A stretch of 64,000 nucleotides of DNA, taken from positions 179,599 to 243,598 of the forward strand of contig CAWDOP010000008.1 of the NCBI GenBank assembly GCA_963804005.1. Direction: 5' to 3'. The DNA is from JAGXRK01 sp963804005. Its GTDB lineage: Bacteria; Bacteroidota; Ignavibacteria; Ignavibacteriales; Ignavibacteriaceae. The notes beneath the pieces are model-generated. The model worked only from the letters and a program-made list of their open reading frames with translations, was not told the origin of the DNA and ran no database searches. Each line of letters opens with the position of its first letter. The stretch's first letter is position 1. Below are positions 53,612-62,822 of the stretch, in pieces. The position numbers and the translations under genes were made by a program.

Positions 53612-55744
53612 TTACTTTACAGCAGTATTATCTTCGGAAACTTTGTCTCCTTTGTTGTTATCCCGGTTATCCTTAAGCAGTTCTTTTCTGCTTAATGAAT
53701 ATTTACCGCCATCAATCTTTAATAGTTTAACTGTAACTTTATCACCTTGCTTAAAATAATCTGTTACTTTATCAACTCTCTTGTTATCAATTTGCGAAAT
53801 ATGTAAAAGTCCTTCTTTACCGGGAAGAATTTCTACAAAAGCACCGAAATCCATTATCTTGGTAATTACACCCTCATAAACTTCACCGACTTCAGGAGTT
53901 GCTGTAAGCTTTTTGATGTATTCTTTTGCGTTCTGTGCATTCTCCTTATTGGGAGACGCAATATTGATTGTTCCATCGTCTTCAATATTAATATCAACAC
54001 CGAATAGTCTTTGCATTCCTTGAATTGTTTTTCCGCCGGGACCAATAACCAATCCTATTTGATCGGTATCGATTTTCATTGTTATCAATCTTGGAGCGTA
54101 AGGAGAAAGCTGATCTCTTGTAGTGCTTATTGCTTCATTCATCTTTTCAAGAATATGCATTCTTCCTTCTTTTGCCTGATGAAGAGCTTTTTCCATAATC
54201 TCAAAGGAGATTCCTTGAATTTTAATATCCATCTGGAAACCGGTTATACCGTTCGCAGTTCCTGAAACTTTAAAATCCATATCGCCAAGATGATCTTCAT
54301 TGCCGAGAATGTCTGAAAGGATTGCATACTTATCGCCTTCTTTTACCAATCCCATTGCAATTCCGGAAACTGCATTCTTTATGGGTACACCAGCATCCAT
54401 CATAGCAAGTGAGCCGGCACAAACAGTTGCCATAGAAGATGATCCGTTTGATTCCAGAATATCAGAAATAATTCTAACAGTATATGGAAAAACTTCATCA
54501 GCCGGGAAAACCTGCCTTAAAGATCTTTCAGCTAAATTTCCGTGTCCTATCTCTCTTCTTCCTACACCCATCATTCTTCCAACTTCGCCAACACTAAAAG
54601 GTGGAAAGTTATATTGAAGATAGAATTTTTTACTGTATTCTTCCAACAAACCGTCGACTGTTTGCTCATCGTTTTTTGTACCGAGTGTAACAGAAGTTAA
54701 GCTTTGAGTTTCACCTCTTGTAAATAACGCAGAACCATGTGTTCTTGGTAAAGTCCCCAACTCAATTGAAATTGGTCTGACTTGTGTAGTGTTTCTACCG
54801 TCAAGTCGAATACCTTCATTAAGAATTCTTTCACGCATTAGATCTTTTTCTAAGTCGTGAAGTATTTCTCCGATAGCTTTTTCCTGTTCAGGATATTTTT
54901 CTGCAAGAGATGTCAGAACAAATTCAGAAAGTTCTTTGTTTTTTGATGATCTTTCTTCTTTTGCTAGAACTGAGAAAACTATTTCTTTAAATTTTGCTTC
55001 GGCTAAATCATAAACATCTTTTTTTAGATTTGAATCAACTTCTTTTTCAGCAACTTCCCACTTTGTTTTCCCTGCGTCTGCTCTTAACTGATTTTGAAGA
55101 TCGACAAGTTTTTTAATTTCAGCCTGAGCGAACTTTAATGCATCAAGTAAATCCTGCTCACTAACCTCTTTTGATTCTCCTTCAACCATCATGATTGAAT
55201 CTGAAGTACCGGCAACAATAAGTTCTACATCACTTAGCTTGATTTGCTCATGAGTGGGATTCACAACAAACTGTCCGTTAACTCTTCCAATTCTCACCTC
55301 TGCTATCGGACCATCGAACGGGATATCCGATATTGCCAACGCCGCAGAAGCTCCACAAGCAGCTAATACATCCGGATCGTTTTCTCCATCGTATGAAAGA
55401 ACAAATGCAATAACCTGAGTTTCATTACGAAATCCTTCAGGAAATAACGGTCTGATTGGTCTATCACACAATCTTGCACTTAATATTTCTTTTTCAGTTG
55501 GTCTTCCCTCACGTTTTATATATCCACCGGGAAATTTTCCGGCAGCTGCAGTTTTTTCACGATACTCAATTTGAAGCGGGAAATAATCCAAGCCTTCTTT
55601 TGCTTCACGTGATGCAACTGCGGTTACTAAAACCATCGTATCTCCGTAGCGAACCATAACAGAACCATTTGCCTGCCTGGCATATCGCCCGGTTTCTATT
55701 GATAATAATCTTCCGCCAATTTCAACTTCTTTTTTAACAATCAT
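53612..55744 (-). CDS. pnp: Polyribonucleotide nucleotidyltransferase
   Basis: A 710-aa exoribonuclease. Two RNase PH domains (first with MVLVTAVASREAKEGLDYFP, second with GSALFTRGETQSLTSVTLGT) flank a helical domain; a KH domain has IGLVIGPGGKTIQGM and an S1 domain GVITKIMDFGAFVEILPG with HISQID. It degrades RNA by phosphorolysis. The C-terminal tail is a short polar tract. It is the last gene of the rimP-to-pnp run, 10 bases after rpsO. Confidence 0.95.
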   Translation of the reverse strand: MIVKKEVEIGGRLLSIETGRYARQANGSVMVRYGDTMVLVTAVASREAKEGLDYFPLQIEYREKTAAAGKFPGGYIKREGRPTEKEILSARLCDRPIRPLFPEGFRNETQVIAFVLSYDGENDPDVLAACGASAALAISDIPFDGPIAEVRIGRVNGQFVVNPTHEQIKLSDVELIVAGTSDSIMMVEGESKEVSEQDLLDALKFAQAEIKKLVDLQNQLRADAGKTKWEVAEKEVDSNLKKDVYDLAEAKFKEIVFSVLAKEERSSKNKELSEFVLTSLAEKYPEQEKAIGEILHDLEKDLMRERILNEGIRLDGRNTTQVRPISIELGTLPRTHGSALFTRGETQSLTSVTLGTKNDEQTVDGLLEEYSKKFYLQYNFPPFSVGEVGRMMGVGRREIGHGNLAERSLRQVFPADEVFPYTVRIISDILESNGSSSMATVCAGSLAMMDAGVPIKNAVSGIAMGLVKEGDKYAILSDILGNEDHLGDMDFKVSGTANGITGFQMDIKIQGISFEIMEKALHQAKEGRMHILEKMNEAISTTRDQLSPYAPRLITMKIDTDQIGLVIGPGGKTIQGMQRLFGVDINIEDDGTINIASPNKENAQNAKEYIKKLTATPEVGEVYEGVITKIMDFGAFVEILPGKEGLLHISQIDNKRVDKVTDYFKQGDKVTVKLLKIDGGKYSLSRKELLKDNRDNNKGDKVSEDNTAVK

Positions 55745-55754
55745 TTCTTTTCCT

Positions 55755-56027
55755 TTACTTTCTGATGTTCAATTCTTTAATAATAGTTCTGTATCGCCCG
55801 ATATCTTTTTTCGCAAGATAATCGAGAAGTCTTCTTCTTTTACCCACCATCATCATTAATCCTCTTCTTGAATGATGATCTTTTTTATGGGCATCGAAGT
55901 GTGAAGTCAGATCATTAATTCTTTTTGTGATTAACGCAATCTGCACTTCCGGTTTGCCGGAATCTTTTTCATCGCTTCCGTACTTTTTAACTATTTCGAG
56001 TTTTTCTTCTTTTGTCATTTTTGACAC
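55755..56027 (-). CDS. rpsO: 30S ribosomal protein S15
   Basis: A 90-aa protein with the S15 hallmarks QIALITKRINDLTSHFDAHK and HSRRGLMMMVGKRRRLLDYL, ending in RTIIKELNIRK. It binds the central domain of 16S rRNA early in assembly. It sits between ribF and pnp, a conserved arrangement, and starts 10 bases from pnp. Confidence 0.95.
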   Translation of the reverse strand: MSKMTKEEKLEIVKKYGSDEKDSGKPEVQIALITKRINDLTSHFDAHKKDHHSRRGLMMMVGKRRRLLDYLAKKDIGRYRTIIKELNIRK

Positions 56028-56091
56028 TTCCTTTTATTTAATTGTACAATGTAAACCCAGAATGCCTGCTTTTGATAGACAGCAACCGGGA

Positions 56092-57036
56092 TTAATTATT
56101 TGGGATTTTTAAAACTTTTATTCCGTTTTCTCTATCTTTATTCATCTGAGCAATTAGCTCATCTGTTGAATCAAATTTTTGCTCTCCTCGTAATCTTTCA
56201 ACAAGCTCGATTGTTATTTTTTCACCGTATATCTGCTTATCAAAATCATAGATGTAAACTTCTGATACTACCTCGCCATCGATATAGAATGTCGGGCGTT
56301 TGCCAATACTTAAGAGACCATTATATGACATATTGGACAGTCTAACTTTTACAGCATAGATTCCGATCAAAGGAAGTAATTTTTCTTTAGTTTCCAATTC
56401 GATATTTGCAGTAGGATAACCTAGCGCTTTTCCTCTTTTATCGCCATGGATTACAGTTCCGGAAAATTTGTAACGCCTGCCAAGCATTTTGGCTGCAAGT
56501 GCAACATTGCCTTCCATAAGTTCATTTCGAACTTTCGTGCTATTTATAATTTTATCTTCTAATGAGTAAGATGGAATTACTGTTGTGTTAAAATTTTTCT
56601 CTTTGCCAATTGATCGCAGAATATTAACATTCCCGCCTCTACCTTTTCCGAAGTGATGATCATATCCTATCACAATTTCACCCAATCCGATTCCATCAAT
56701 CAAGTATTTTACAATAAAATCTTCGGGTGAAAGCTGAGAAAACTCTTTTGTAAAGTTTACGACAAAGAGATTTTCAACACCAAGCGCTTCAAATATCTTT
56801 ACTTTCTCATCAAGAGAACTAAGCAAGTACACTTTATCATCTTTTGAAAGAACTTTTCGCGGATGAGGATCAAAAGTTAAAACAAAGCCGCGCATTCTGT
56901 CTTGTTTTGCCTTATCTACAACCGCGCTTATAATTTGCTGATGTCCTAAATGAATACCATCGAATGTTCCCAAAGTAAGAACAGTGTTCTTATCGAATTG
57001 AACTTCGGATAGGTTTCTAAATATCTCCATACTCAC
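56092..57036 (-). CDS. ribF: Bifunctional riboflavin kinase/FAD synthetase
   Basis: A 314-aa enzyme. The N-terminal nucleotidyltransferase has LTLGTFDGIHLGHQQIISAV (the HxGH-type motif) and LTFDPHPRKVL; the C-terminal kinase has FSGTVIHGDKRGKALGYPTA and an LPLIGIYAVKV barrel. It makes FMN and then FAD from riboflavin. Length is normal. The gap to truB is 66 bases and to rpsO 64. Confidence 0.93.
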   Translation of the reverse strand: MSMEIFRNLSEVQFDKNTVLTLGTFDGIHLGHQQIISAVVDKAKQDRMRGFVLTFDPHPRKVLSKDDKVYLLSSLDEKVKIFEALGVENLFVVNFTKEFSQLSPEDFIVKYLIDGIGLGEIVIGYDHHFGKGRGGNVNILRSIGKEKNFNTTVIPSYSLEDKIINSTKVRNELMEGNVALAAKMLGRRYKFSGTVIHGDKRGKALGYPTANIELETKEKLLPLIGIYAVKVRLSNMSYNGLLSIGKRPTFYIDGEVVSEVYIYDFDKQIYGEKITIELVERLRGEQKFDSTDELIAQMNKDRENGIKVLKIPNN

Positions 57037-57102
57037 AGTTTAACAACAAAAGCTTTTAAATATACCTTATTTAATCGGCAAAAAGAAGAAAACGAATACC
57101 TG

Positions 57103-57828
57103 TCAATTATTAACCACATTTAGAGAGTCTTCCGGTTTGACTCTATCCACAAATTCATCAATTAAAAGTGCATTATCAATATCAATATCGCCAATTTTAG
57201 TTCTTCTTAAGGAGCTAAGAACAGCCGAAGTTCCAAGCTCTCTTCCAAAATCATAGGCTATACTTCTTATGTATGTGCCTTTTGAACATCTTATTCTGAA
57301 CTGAATTTCAGGAAGATTTATTGATGTTATTTCAAATTCGTGAATTGTGACCTTTCTTGGTTCAACTTCTATTTCTTTACCTTTTCTGGCAAGTTTATAA
57401 AGCCGTTTTCCTTTTACTTTCTTTGCAGAAAACATTGGCGGCTTTTGATAAATATCTCCAACAAATTTTTTCTTTACTTCCAGAATTCTCTGTTCATTAA
57501 CACCCTCCGGAATTATTACATCTTCTGTTTCTTTTTCCAGATCGAAAGTTTTTGAGAATTTACCGAGAATGAAAGTTCCGGTATAAGTTTTCTCAAGTCC
57601 GATATAATTATCTAATTCCTTTGTTTTCTTACCGGTGCAAAGAATTAAAAGTCCCGTTGCCAAAGGATCAAGAGTTCCCGAATGTCCAACTTTTTTAACC
57701 CCAAGAGTTTTACGAATTATGGCAACAACTTTGAACGAAGTCCATTTTAATGGTTTATCAATCAGAATTGTTTGACCGGCATGATAATCAAGATGTTTAA
57801 GTTCAGTCGTTTCCTTTGTTATCATCAT
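57103..57828 (-). CDS. truB: tRNA pseudouridine(55) synthase
   Basis: A 241-aa enzyme. VGHSGTLDPLATGLLILC at about residues 48-65 holds the catalytic Asp54, and GQTILIDKPLKWTSFKVV the family opening. RIRCSKGTYIRSIAYDFGRE is the TruB motif for RNA binding. It isomerises U55 in the T-loop of tRNAs. The start overlaps rbfA by 26 bases, a tight coupling. Confidence 0.93.
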   Translation of the reverse strand: MMITKETTELKHLDYHAGQTILIDKPLKWTSFKVVAIIRKTLGVKKVGHSGTLDPLATGLLILCTGKKTKELDNYIGLEKTYTGTFILGKFSKTFDLEKETEDVIIPEGVNEQRILEVKKKFVGDIYQKPPMFSAKKVKGKRLYKLARKGKEIEVEPRKVTIHEFEITSINLPEIQFRIRCSKGTYIRSIAYDFGRELGTSAVLSSLRRTKIGDIDIDNALLIDEFVDRVKPEDSLNVVNN

Positions 57829-58162
57829 TCTCGTGAATTTTCTTTATCAATCCTTCAATTTTTTCAACATAATCGGAAGTATCATCAAGAAAAAATCTTA
57901 GCTCCGGAACAAATTTAATTCGTATTTTGTGAGCAAGTTCTGAACGGATAAATCCGGTTTTGTTTTGAATCTTATCCAAAGCAAGTGCTCTCTTTTCTTT
58001 TTCAAAGATTGAGAGATATATTTTTGCGATTTTCAGATCAGGACTTACTTTAACATTTGTAATGGTCACAAATCCAAGATGAAGTTCATCCAGTTTATGC
58101 AGGAATATCAAACTGATTTCCTCTTTTATCAGATTCTCAACTTTATCAATTCTGTAAGACAT
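57803..58162 (-). CDS. rbfA: Ribosome-binding factor A
   Basis: A 119-aa small protein with the KH-like fold: RIDKVENLIKEEISLIF, FVTITNVKVSPDLKIAKIYL and LRFFLDDTSDYVEKIE. It assists late maturation of the 30S subunit. It follows infB by 33 bases on the same strand and overlaps the truB start. Confidence 0.92.
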   Translation of the reverse strand: MSYRIDKVENLIKEEISLIFLHKLDELHLGFVTITNVKVSPDLKIAKIYLSIFEKEKRALALDKIQNKTGFIRSELAHKIRIKFVPELRFFLDDTSDYVEKIEGLIKKIHENDDNKGND

Positions 58163-58195
58163 AAAATCAAATCCTATAAGTATTTCTAATACTGC

Positions 58196-60811
58196 TTATG
58201 AAAGTTTCTTCTTTGTTTCCACAAGTTTGAATGCTTCAACTATATCGCCAACTTTAATATCATTAAAATTAGCAATGCTTAATCCGCATTCGTAACCTGA
58301 ATCAACTTCGCGAACATCATCTTTAAATCTTTTTAAGCTTGATATATCGCCTTCTTGAATAACGATTCCGTCTCTTATCAATCTGATCTTATTATTTCTC
58401 ACAATCTTTCCATCCTGAACATAACAACCGGCAACCGTTCCGAATTTAGGAACTTTGAATGTTTCTCTGACTTCAACGGTAGCAGTAATTTCCTCTGAGA
58501 TAACCGGGGATAATAATCCCTCCAAAGCCGATTTTACTTCATTTATTGTATCGTAAATAACATTGTACAAACGAATATCTACTTTCGATTTTTCGGCAAG
58601 CTTACGTGCATTGATATTTGGTCTTACATGAAAACCAATAATAATAGCATTTGAAGCTGCAGCAAGAAGCACATCACTTTCAGAAATCCCGCCAACACCT
58701 TTATGAATAACCCTTACAACAACTTCTTCATTGGTTAATTTCATCAATGAATCAGAAAGTGCCTCGATTGAACCATCAACATCGCCTTTAACAATTAGTG
58801 GAAGTTCTTTAACACCGCCAATACTTATTTGTTCAGCAATTTCATCAAGAGTTATATGATGAATCTGTTTCTGATCCTGCTCTCTTTTAATTTGAGCCCT
58901 TCTATTTGCAATTTCTTTTGCTTCTCTTTCAGATTGTATAACAACAAAAGTGTCGCCGGCTTGAGGAGCACCTTCGAATCCAAGAACAAGAACAGGTGAC
59001 GAAGGAGGAGATTCTTTTACTTTATTTCCTCTTTCATCAAACATAGCTCTTACACGTCCGTAATTAACACCAGCAACAAAAGGATCACCAATTTTTAAAG
59101 TTCCTTTCTGAACCAGAATAGTTCCGGTTATTCCTCTTCCTTTATCTAGTTCAGCCTCAACAACAACGCCACGCGCGAATCTGTTCGGATTAGCTTTAAG
59201 ATCAAGAATTTCAGCTTCAAGAAGAATTTTCTCTAAAAGCTGATCTACGTTCAAACCGGTTTTAGCAGAAAGTTCTATAATCTGGTATTTACCACCCCAG
59301 TCTTCAACAAGAACATTTCTTTCGGCAAGTTGTTGTTTGATTTTTTCAGGATTAGCTCCGGGTTTATCAATTTTATTAATTGCAATGATAATCGGAACAC
59401 CTGCTGCCTGAGCGTGGTTGAGTGCTTCAACTGTCTGAGGCATAACTGCATCATCTGCAGCAACTACAAGAACTACAATATCTGTTAATTGTGCACCGCG
59501 TGCACGCATTGCGGTAAATGCTTCGTGACCGGGAGTGTCGAGAAAAGTAATTTCTTTGCCGTCATCTATTTCAACTTTGTACGCACCAATATGCTGTGTA
59601 ATACCTCCTGATTCACCGGCAACCACGTTTGTTCTTCTGATATAATCAAGAAGCGAAGTTTTTCCATGATCAACATGACCCATAATTGTAACAACCGGTG
59701 GACGAGGCATTAATGATTCTTCAAGGTCAGGAGCATCTTCAAGTGCTTCCGCAGCATATTCTTCCTGCAACTCAACTTCAAATCCAAATTCATCTGCAAC
59801 TAGTGTAAGGGTCTCAAGATCAAGTCTTTGATTGATTGAAACCATTAGTCCAAGTCCAATACATTTAGATATTACATCACCGACAGGAACATTCATCAGA
59901 TTTGCCAGTTCATTAACAGCAATATATTCACTTACTTTCAGAATGTTCAGCTCTTTGGAACGAATTTCCAGAAGTCTTTCTTCTTCAGCTTCTCTTTCTT
60001 TTCTCTTCTTCTTTCTTGAACTTGCTCTTACGGATGTCATTGTATCATCCATGCTAAGCATAGTTTTTTTGATCGCTGCTTTTACATCCTTTTCATCAAT
60101 CTCAAACCTTTTAACCTTCTTCTTCTTCTTACCAAGAACAGGTTCTTCAGGACTTACTTCGGTAGCTTTTTTCTTAGTGCGTGGTTTCTTTTTTTTCTTT
60201 GCAGTTTCTGCTGTAGTTGCTTTATCTCTGGTCTCTTGTTCGGGTCGAATTTCCTTTACAATTTTCTCTTTTTTCTTCTTTTCTGTAAGATCAATCTTGC
60301 CTACAACCTTAAGTCCTTTTCTTTTTTCAACTTCAGCTTGTTTCGGTGAAACAAATTTATCCACTTTCTCTGCCGTCGATTTTTCTCCATCAATAGCTTT
60401 TTTCTGTTCAAGAGCAGTTTCATCTTCGGTTTGTTCCCCTGCCTGTTCAATTACATCCTGAGGCATTTCTGCAACTTCTTGTCCGTCCTTCACCGCATCG
60501 GAAATAATTATTCCTTTTACTTCAATTTCGTCCTCAACAGAATCGGGAACTTTAAGGTCTTTAGGTTCTTCGCTTTTTTCTGCCCGTTTTTTCTGGAACT
60601 CAGCAATTTTCTTGTAATGCTGTTCGGCTTTTTCTATATCTTTCTTGTAATGCAACTGAATATCAGTAAGCATTTCATTGGTAATCAAAGACATATGAGA
60701 TTTTATTTCATATCCTTTTTCTTTCAGAAACTCAATCAGGTTTTCTGCCGAAAGATTATGTTCAGAAGCAAACTTGTATATTCGTTGTTTTTTGGCTTTT
60801 GTTTCGGGCAT
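58196..60811 (-). CDS. infB: Translation initiation factor IF-2
   Basis: An 871-aa GTPase. An N-terminal IF2_N domain (about 1-60) and a long charged lysine/glutamate linker precede a second IF2_N-like region (about 285-340). The G domain near residue 372 has GHVDHGKTSLLD, DTPGHEAFT and NKIDKPG, followed by domain II and the C-terminal domain that binds initiator tRNA. It places fMet-tRNA at the start codon. The linker is longer than in many bacteria. It is 20 bases from nusA. Confidence 0.95.
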   Translation of the reverse strand: MPETKAKKQRIYKFASEHNLSAENLIEFLKEKGYEIKSHMSLITNEMLTDIQLHYKKDIEKAEQHYKKIAEFQKKRAEKSEEPKDLKVPDSVEDEIEVKGIIISDAVKDGQEVAEMPQDVIEQAGEQTEDETALEQKKAIDGEKSTAEKVDKFVSPKQAEVEKRKGLKVVGKIDLTEKKKKEKIVKEIRPEQETRDKATTAETAKKKKKPRTKKKATEVSPEEPVLGKKKKKVKRFEIDEKDVKAAIKKTMLSMDDTMTSVRASSRKKKRKEREAEEERLLEIRSKELNILKVSEYIAVNELANLMNVPVGDVISKCIGLGLMVSINQRLDLETLTLVADEFGFEVELQEEYAAEALEDAPDLEESLMPRPPVVTIMGHVDHGKTSLLDYIRRTNVVAGESGGITQHIGAYKVEIDDGKEITFLDTPGHEAFTAMRARGAQLTDIVVLVVAADDAVMPQTVEALNHAQAAGVPIIIAINKIDKPGANPEKIKQQLAERNVLVEDWGGKYQIIELSAKTGLNVDQLLEKILLEAEILDLKANPNRFARGVVVEAELDKGRGITGTILVQKGTLKIGDPFVAGVNYGRVRAMFDERGNKVKESPPSSPVLVLGFEGAPQAGDTFVVIQSEREAKEIANRRAQIKREQDQKQIHHITLDEIAEQISIGGVKELPLIVKGDVDGSIEALSDSLMKLTNEEVVVRVIHKGVGGISESDVLLAAASNAIIIGFHVRPNINARKLAEKSKVDIRLYNVIYDTINEVKSALEGLLSPVISEEITATVEVRETFKVPKFGTVAGCYVQDGKIVRNNKIRLIRDGIVIQEGDISSLKRFKDDVREVDSGYECGLSIANFNDIKVGDIVEAFKLVETKKKLS

Positions 60812-60831
60812 TCTAATGCACTCTTTCTGGA

Positions 60832-62079
60832 TTACTCTTCTTCTTCAAACTGTGACTTAATTGTTTCGAGAATTTCTTTGATCTTATCTTCATCAAACTC
60901 TTCAATTTCTTTCAACTTTTCCGGACCAGCAGTCAGAACATCAATGGCTGTATCATAACCATTATTAATTAGTATATCATAAACATCGCTGCCAAGTTCA
61001 TCTTTGAGATCAAAAAGTTCTATATCTTCATCATATTCTTCGAATGGTTTTTCTTCTCTTATTATTTCGATTTCATAACCTGTCAGCTTCATAGCAAGAC
61101 GTATATTCACACCATTTCTTCCAACTATAAGAGAAACCTGATCGCTATCAGCATTTACAACCGATTTCTTTTCATCTTCGTCAAGTTCAATTCTTTTCAG
61201 TTTTGCCGGGGCAAGTGCTCTTTGAATGTAAACCAAAGGATCCTCAGAATAATTGATAACATCTATGTTTTCATTATTCAACTCTCTAACAATTGCGTGA
61301 ATTCTCACACCTTTCATTCCAACACAAGCACCAACAGCATCTATTCTTGCATCCTGAGATTCAACAGAAATTTTGGCTCTTTCACCGGGTTCACGGGCAA
61401 TTGCTTTTATTTCAATTATGCCGTCATAAATTTCGGGAATTTCAATTTCAAACAATCTTCTTAAAAACATATTATCGGAACGTGATACAACTATAACCGG
61501 ACCGGTGCTTCCTTTTCTTACTTCTTTTACAATTGCTCTTATCGTATCACCTTTCCTATATCTTTCAAAAGGAATTTGTTCTGCGCGTGGAAGTATTAAT
61601 TCATTCTTATTGTGATTGATAAGTATATCGCTTTTTCTGATCTGATAAATATCACCAACGACAATTTCTCCAAGCAATTCCTGGTACTCATTGTAAATTA
61701 TTTCCTTCTCAAGTTCTCTTATTTTTTGATTTAAACTTTGTTTTGCCAATACAATAAGTCTTCTTCCAAGTGATGATAGTTCAATTTTTTCGACATAGTC
61801 ATCTCCAACTTCCAGTTCATCGTCATTCCCGCGGGTGTTAATCTCGTTAATGCTGATTTGTGTATTCGGATTTTCAACTTCTTCCACTATTTCTCTTTCA
61901 AGAAACATTTCTATATCGCCACGATCAGTATTAACAACCACATCAAATTTTGCTTCTTCACCATATTTCTTTTTGATAAGAAGCCCGAAGATATCTTCGA
62001 GTATTCCACCCAAAACATCTTTATCTATTCCTTTTTCCTTCACCATTGCGGCAAAGGATTCAACTATATCATAATTCAT
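60832..62079 (-). CDS. nusA: Transcription termination/antitermination factor NusA
   Basis: A 415-aa protein. The N-terminal polymerase-binding domain is followed by an S1 domain (GEIVVGDIYQIRKSDILI) and two KH domains (ACVGMKGVRIHAIVRELNNE and VSLIVGRNGVNIRLAMKLTG). It ends in a helix-hairpin-helix-like region and an acidic tail (EEEE), lacking the full pair of acidic repeats of some proteobacteria. It controls pausing and termination. It follows rimP by 17 bases. Confidence 0.93.
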   Translation of the reverse strand: MNYDIVESFAAMVKEKGIDKDVLGGILEDIFGLLIKKKYGEEAKFDVVVNTDRGDIEMFLEREIVEEVENPNTQISINEINTRGNDDELEVGDDYVEKIELSSLGRRLIVLAKQSLNQKIRELEKEIIYNEYQELLGEIVVGDIYQIRKSDILINHNKNELILPRAEQIPFERYRKGDTIRAIVKEVRKGSTGPVIVVSRSDNMFLRRLFEIEIPEIYDGIIEIKAIAREPGERAKISVESQDARIDAVGACVGMKGVRIHAIVRELNNENIDVINYSEDPLVYIQRALAPAKLKRIELDEDEKKSVVNADSDQVSLIVGRNGVNIRLAMKLTGYEIEIIREEKPFEEYDEDIELFDLKDELGSDVYDILINNGYDTAIDVLTAGPEKLKEIEEFDEDKIKEILETIKSQFEEEE

Positions 62080-62096
62080 TTAATTTTTCTCCTCCA

Positions 62097-62552
62097 CTAA
62101 GAAAAGCTGATTACTACTTTTGCACTTATAATATCTTTAAAATTTATTTTTACTAATGTTTTGCCTGTTGAGAAAAGAAGATCTTCGCCTTCAACAGAAC
62201 CAAGTTTTGCATTTAACTCTAATTTCTCTTCACCTGATTGATACTTAACCTCAAATTTTCGATTGATGTGTTTAGGATACTGCTTTAAGAATTTGAGCGG
62301 TCTATCAACACCGGGAGTCGAAACATCAAGTCTGTATGAACCTTTAATTAAGTTTTTTTCTTCTATTTCGCTGTAAATTAATTTACTTAATTCAGCAAGA
62401 TTCTCAGCCGAAACATTTTTCTCGCCGTCAACAAATATTTCAATAATACGGTTTCTGTCATTACCCCTTAGATTAATCTCAATGAGTAATAATCCGAATT
62501 CGGAGGCCGATTTTTCAGCGATTTTAGATATATTTTTAATTAATTCGTTCAT
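62097..62552 (-). CDS. rimP: Ribosome maturation factor RimP
   Basis: A 151-aa protein from the ATG at 62552 (MNELIKNISKIAEKSASEFG); the frame extends upstream to a TTG at 62594, but that region is a hairpin and lacks family support. SYRLDVSTPGVDRPLKFLKQ is the RimP core motif. It helps early 30S assembly. No classical ribosome-binding site stands between the hairpin and the ATG. It is the first gene of the rimP-nusA-infB-rbfA-truB-ribF-rpsO-pnp series. Confidence 0.88.
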   Translation of the reverse strand: MNELIKNISKIAEKSASEFGLLLIEINLRGNDRNRIIEIFVDGEKNVSAENLAELSKLIYSEIEEKNLIKGSYRLDVSTPGVDRPLKFLKQYPKHINRKFEVKYQSGEEKLELNAKLGSVEGEDLLFSTGKTLVKINFKDIISAKVVISFS

Positions 62553-62558
62553 ACTAAC

Positions 62559-62580
62559 AAAAAACGCCCTTAAAAGGGCG
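62559..62580 (-). terminator. Hairpin with T-tract directly upstream of rimP
   Basis: On the minus strand CGCCCTT-TT-AAGGGCG is followed by six T residues, ending 6 bases before the rimP ATG. It fits an intrinsic terminator for the CpcT-like gene upstream or a leader attenuator for the rimP operon. The only purine-rich AAGGG lies within the 3' arm, so the hairpin could also mask the ribosome-binding site. Experimental evidence is needed to separate these options. Confidence 0.7.
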
Positions 62581-62693
62581 AATCGAGTGGTCAAAAATAG
62601 GATTAATTATTTTAATAACAAAAAATTATTTACTGACGTTTAGCACAACTACTTCCCCAAAGAACTCCTCGATAGAATATTGGAATGATGGAG

Positions 62694-62822
62694 TTATGAA
62701 AGATTTGAATTATGCTTTAGCATATTATTCCATTTTTCCAACAATTCATCTGCCGGATTGGATTTAATTACTCCAATTTTCCAAGTGGTGAGAATATGGT
62801 CAGCTATTAATTTATCACTTTC
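62694..62822 (-). pseudogene. Orphan C-terminal coding fragment
   Basis: The minus strand has a 42-codon open frame without an ATG start, reading ESDKLIADHILTTWKIGVIK and continuing to LLEKWNNMLKHNSNLS before a stop at 62694-62696. Its amphipathic pattern looks like a real protein tail. It overlaps the stop of the CpcT-like gene by 16 bases in another frame, so it may be the end of a lost gene or a shifted extension. I do not recognise a family. Confidence 0.3.

Noticed and set aside
59832..60461. 209-aa plus-strand ORF rich in Ser and Phe opposite infB
   Set aside because: It is the complement of the Lys/Glu-rich linker of IF-2, whose codons read as Phe and Ser on the other strand.
62553..62594. 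Extended rimP from TTG at 62594
   Set aside because: It would translate through a hairpin and adds residues absent from the family; the ATG at 62552 starts at the conserved region.
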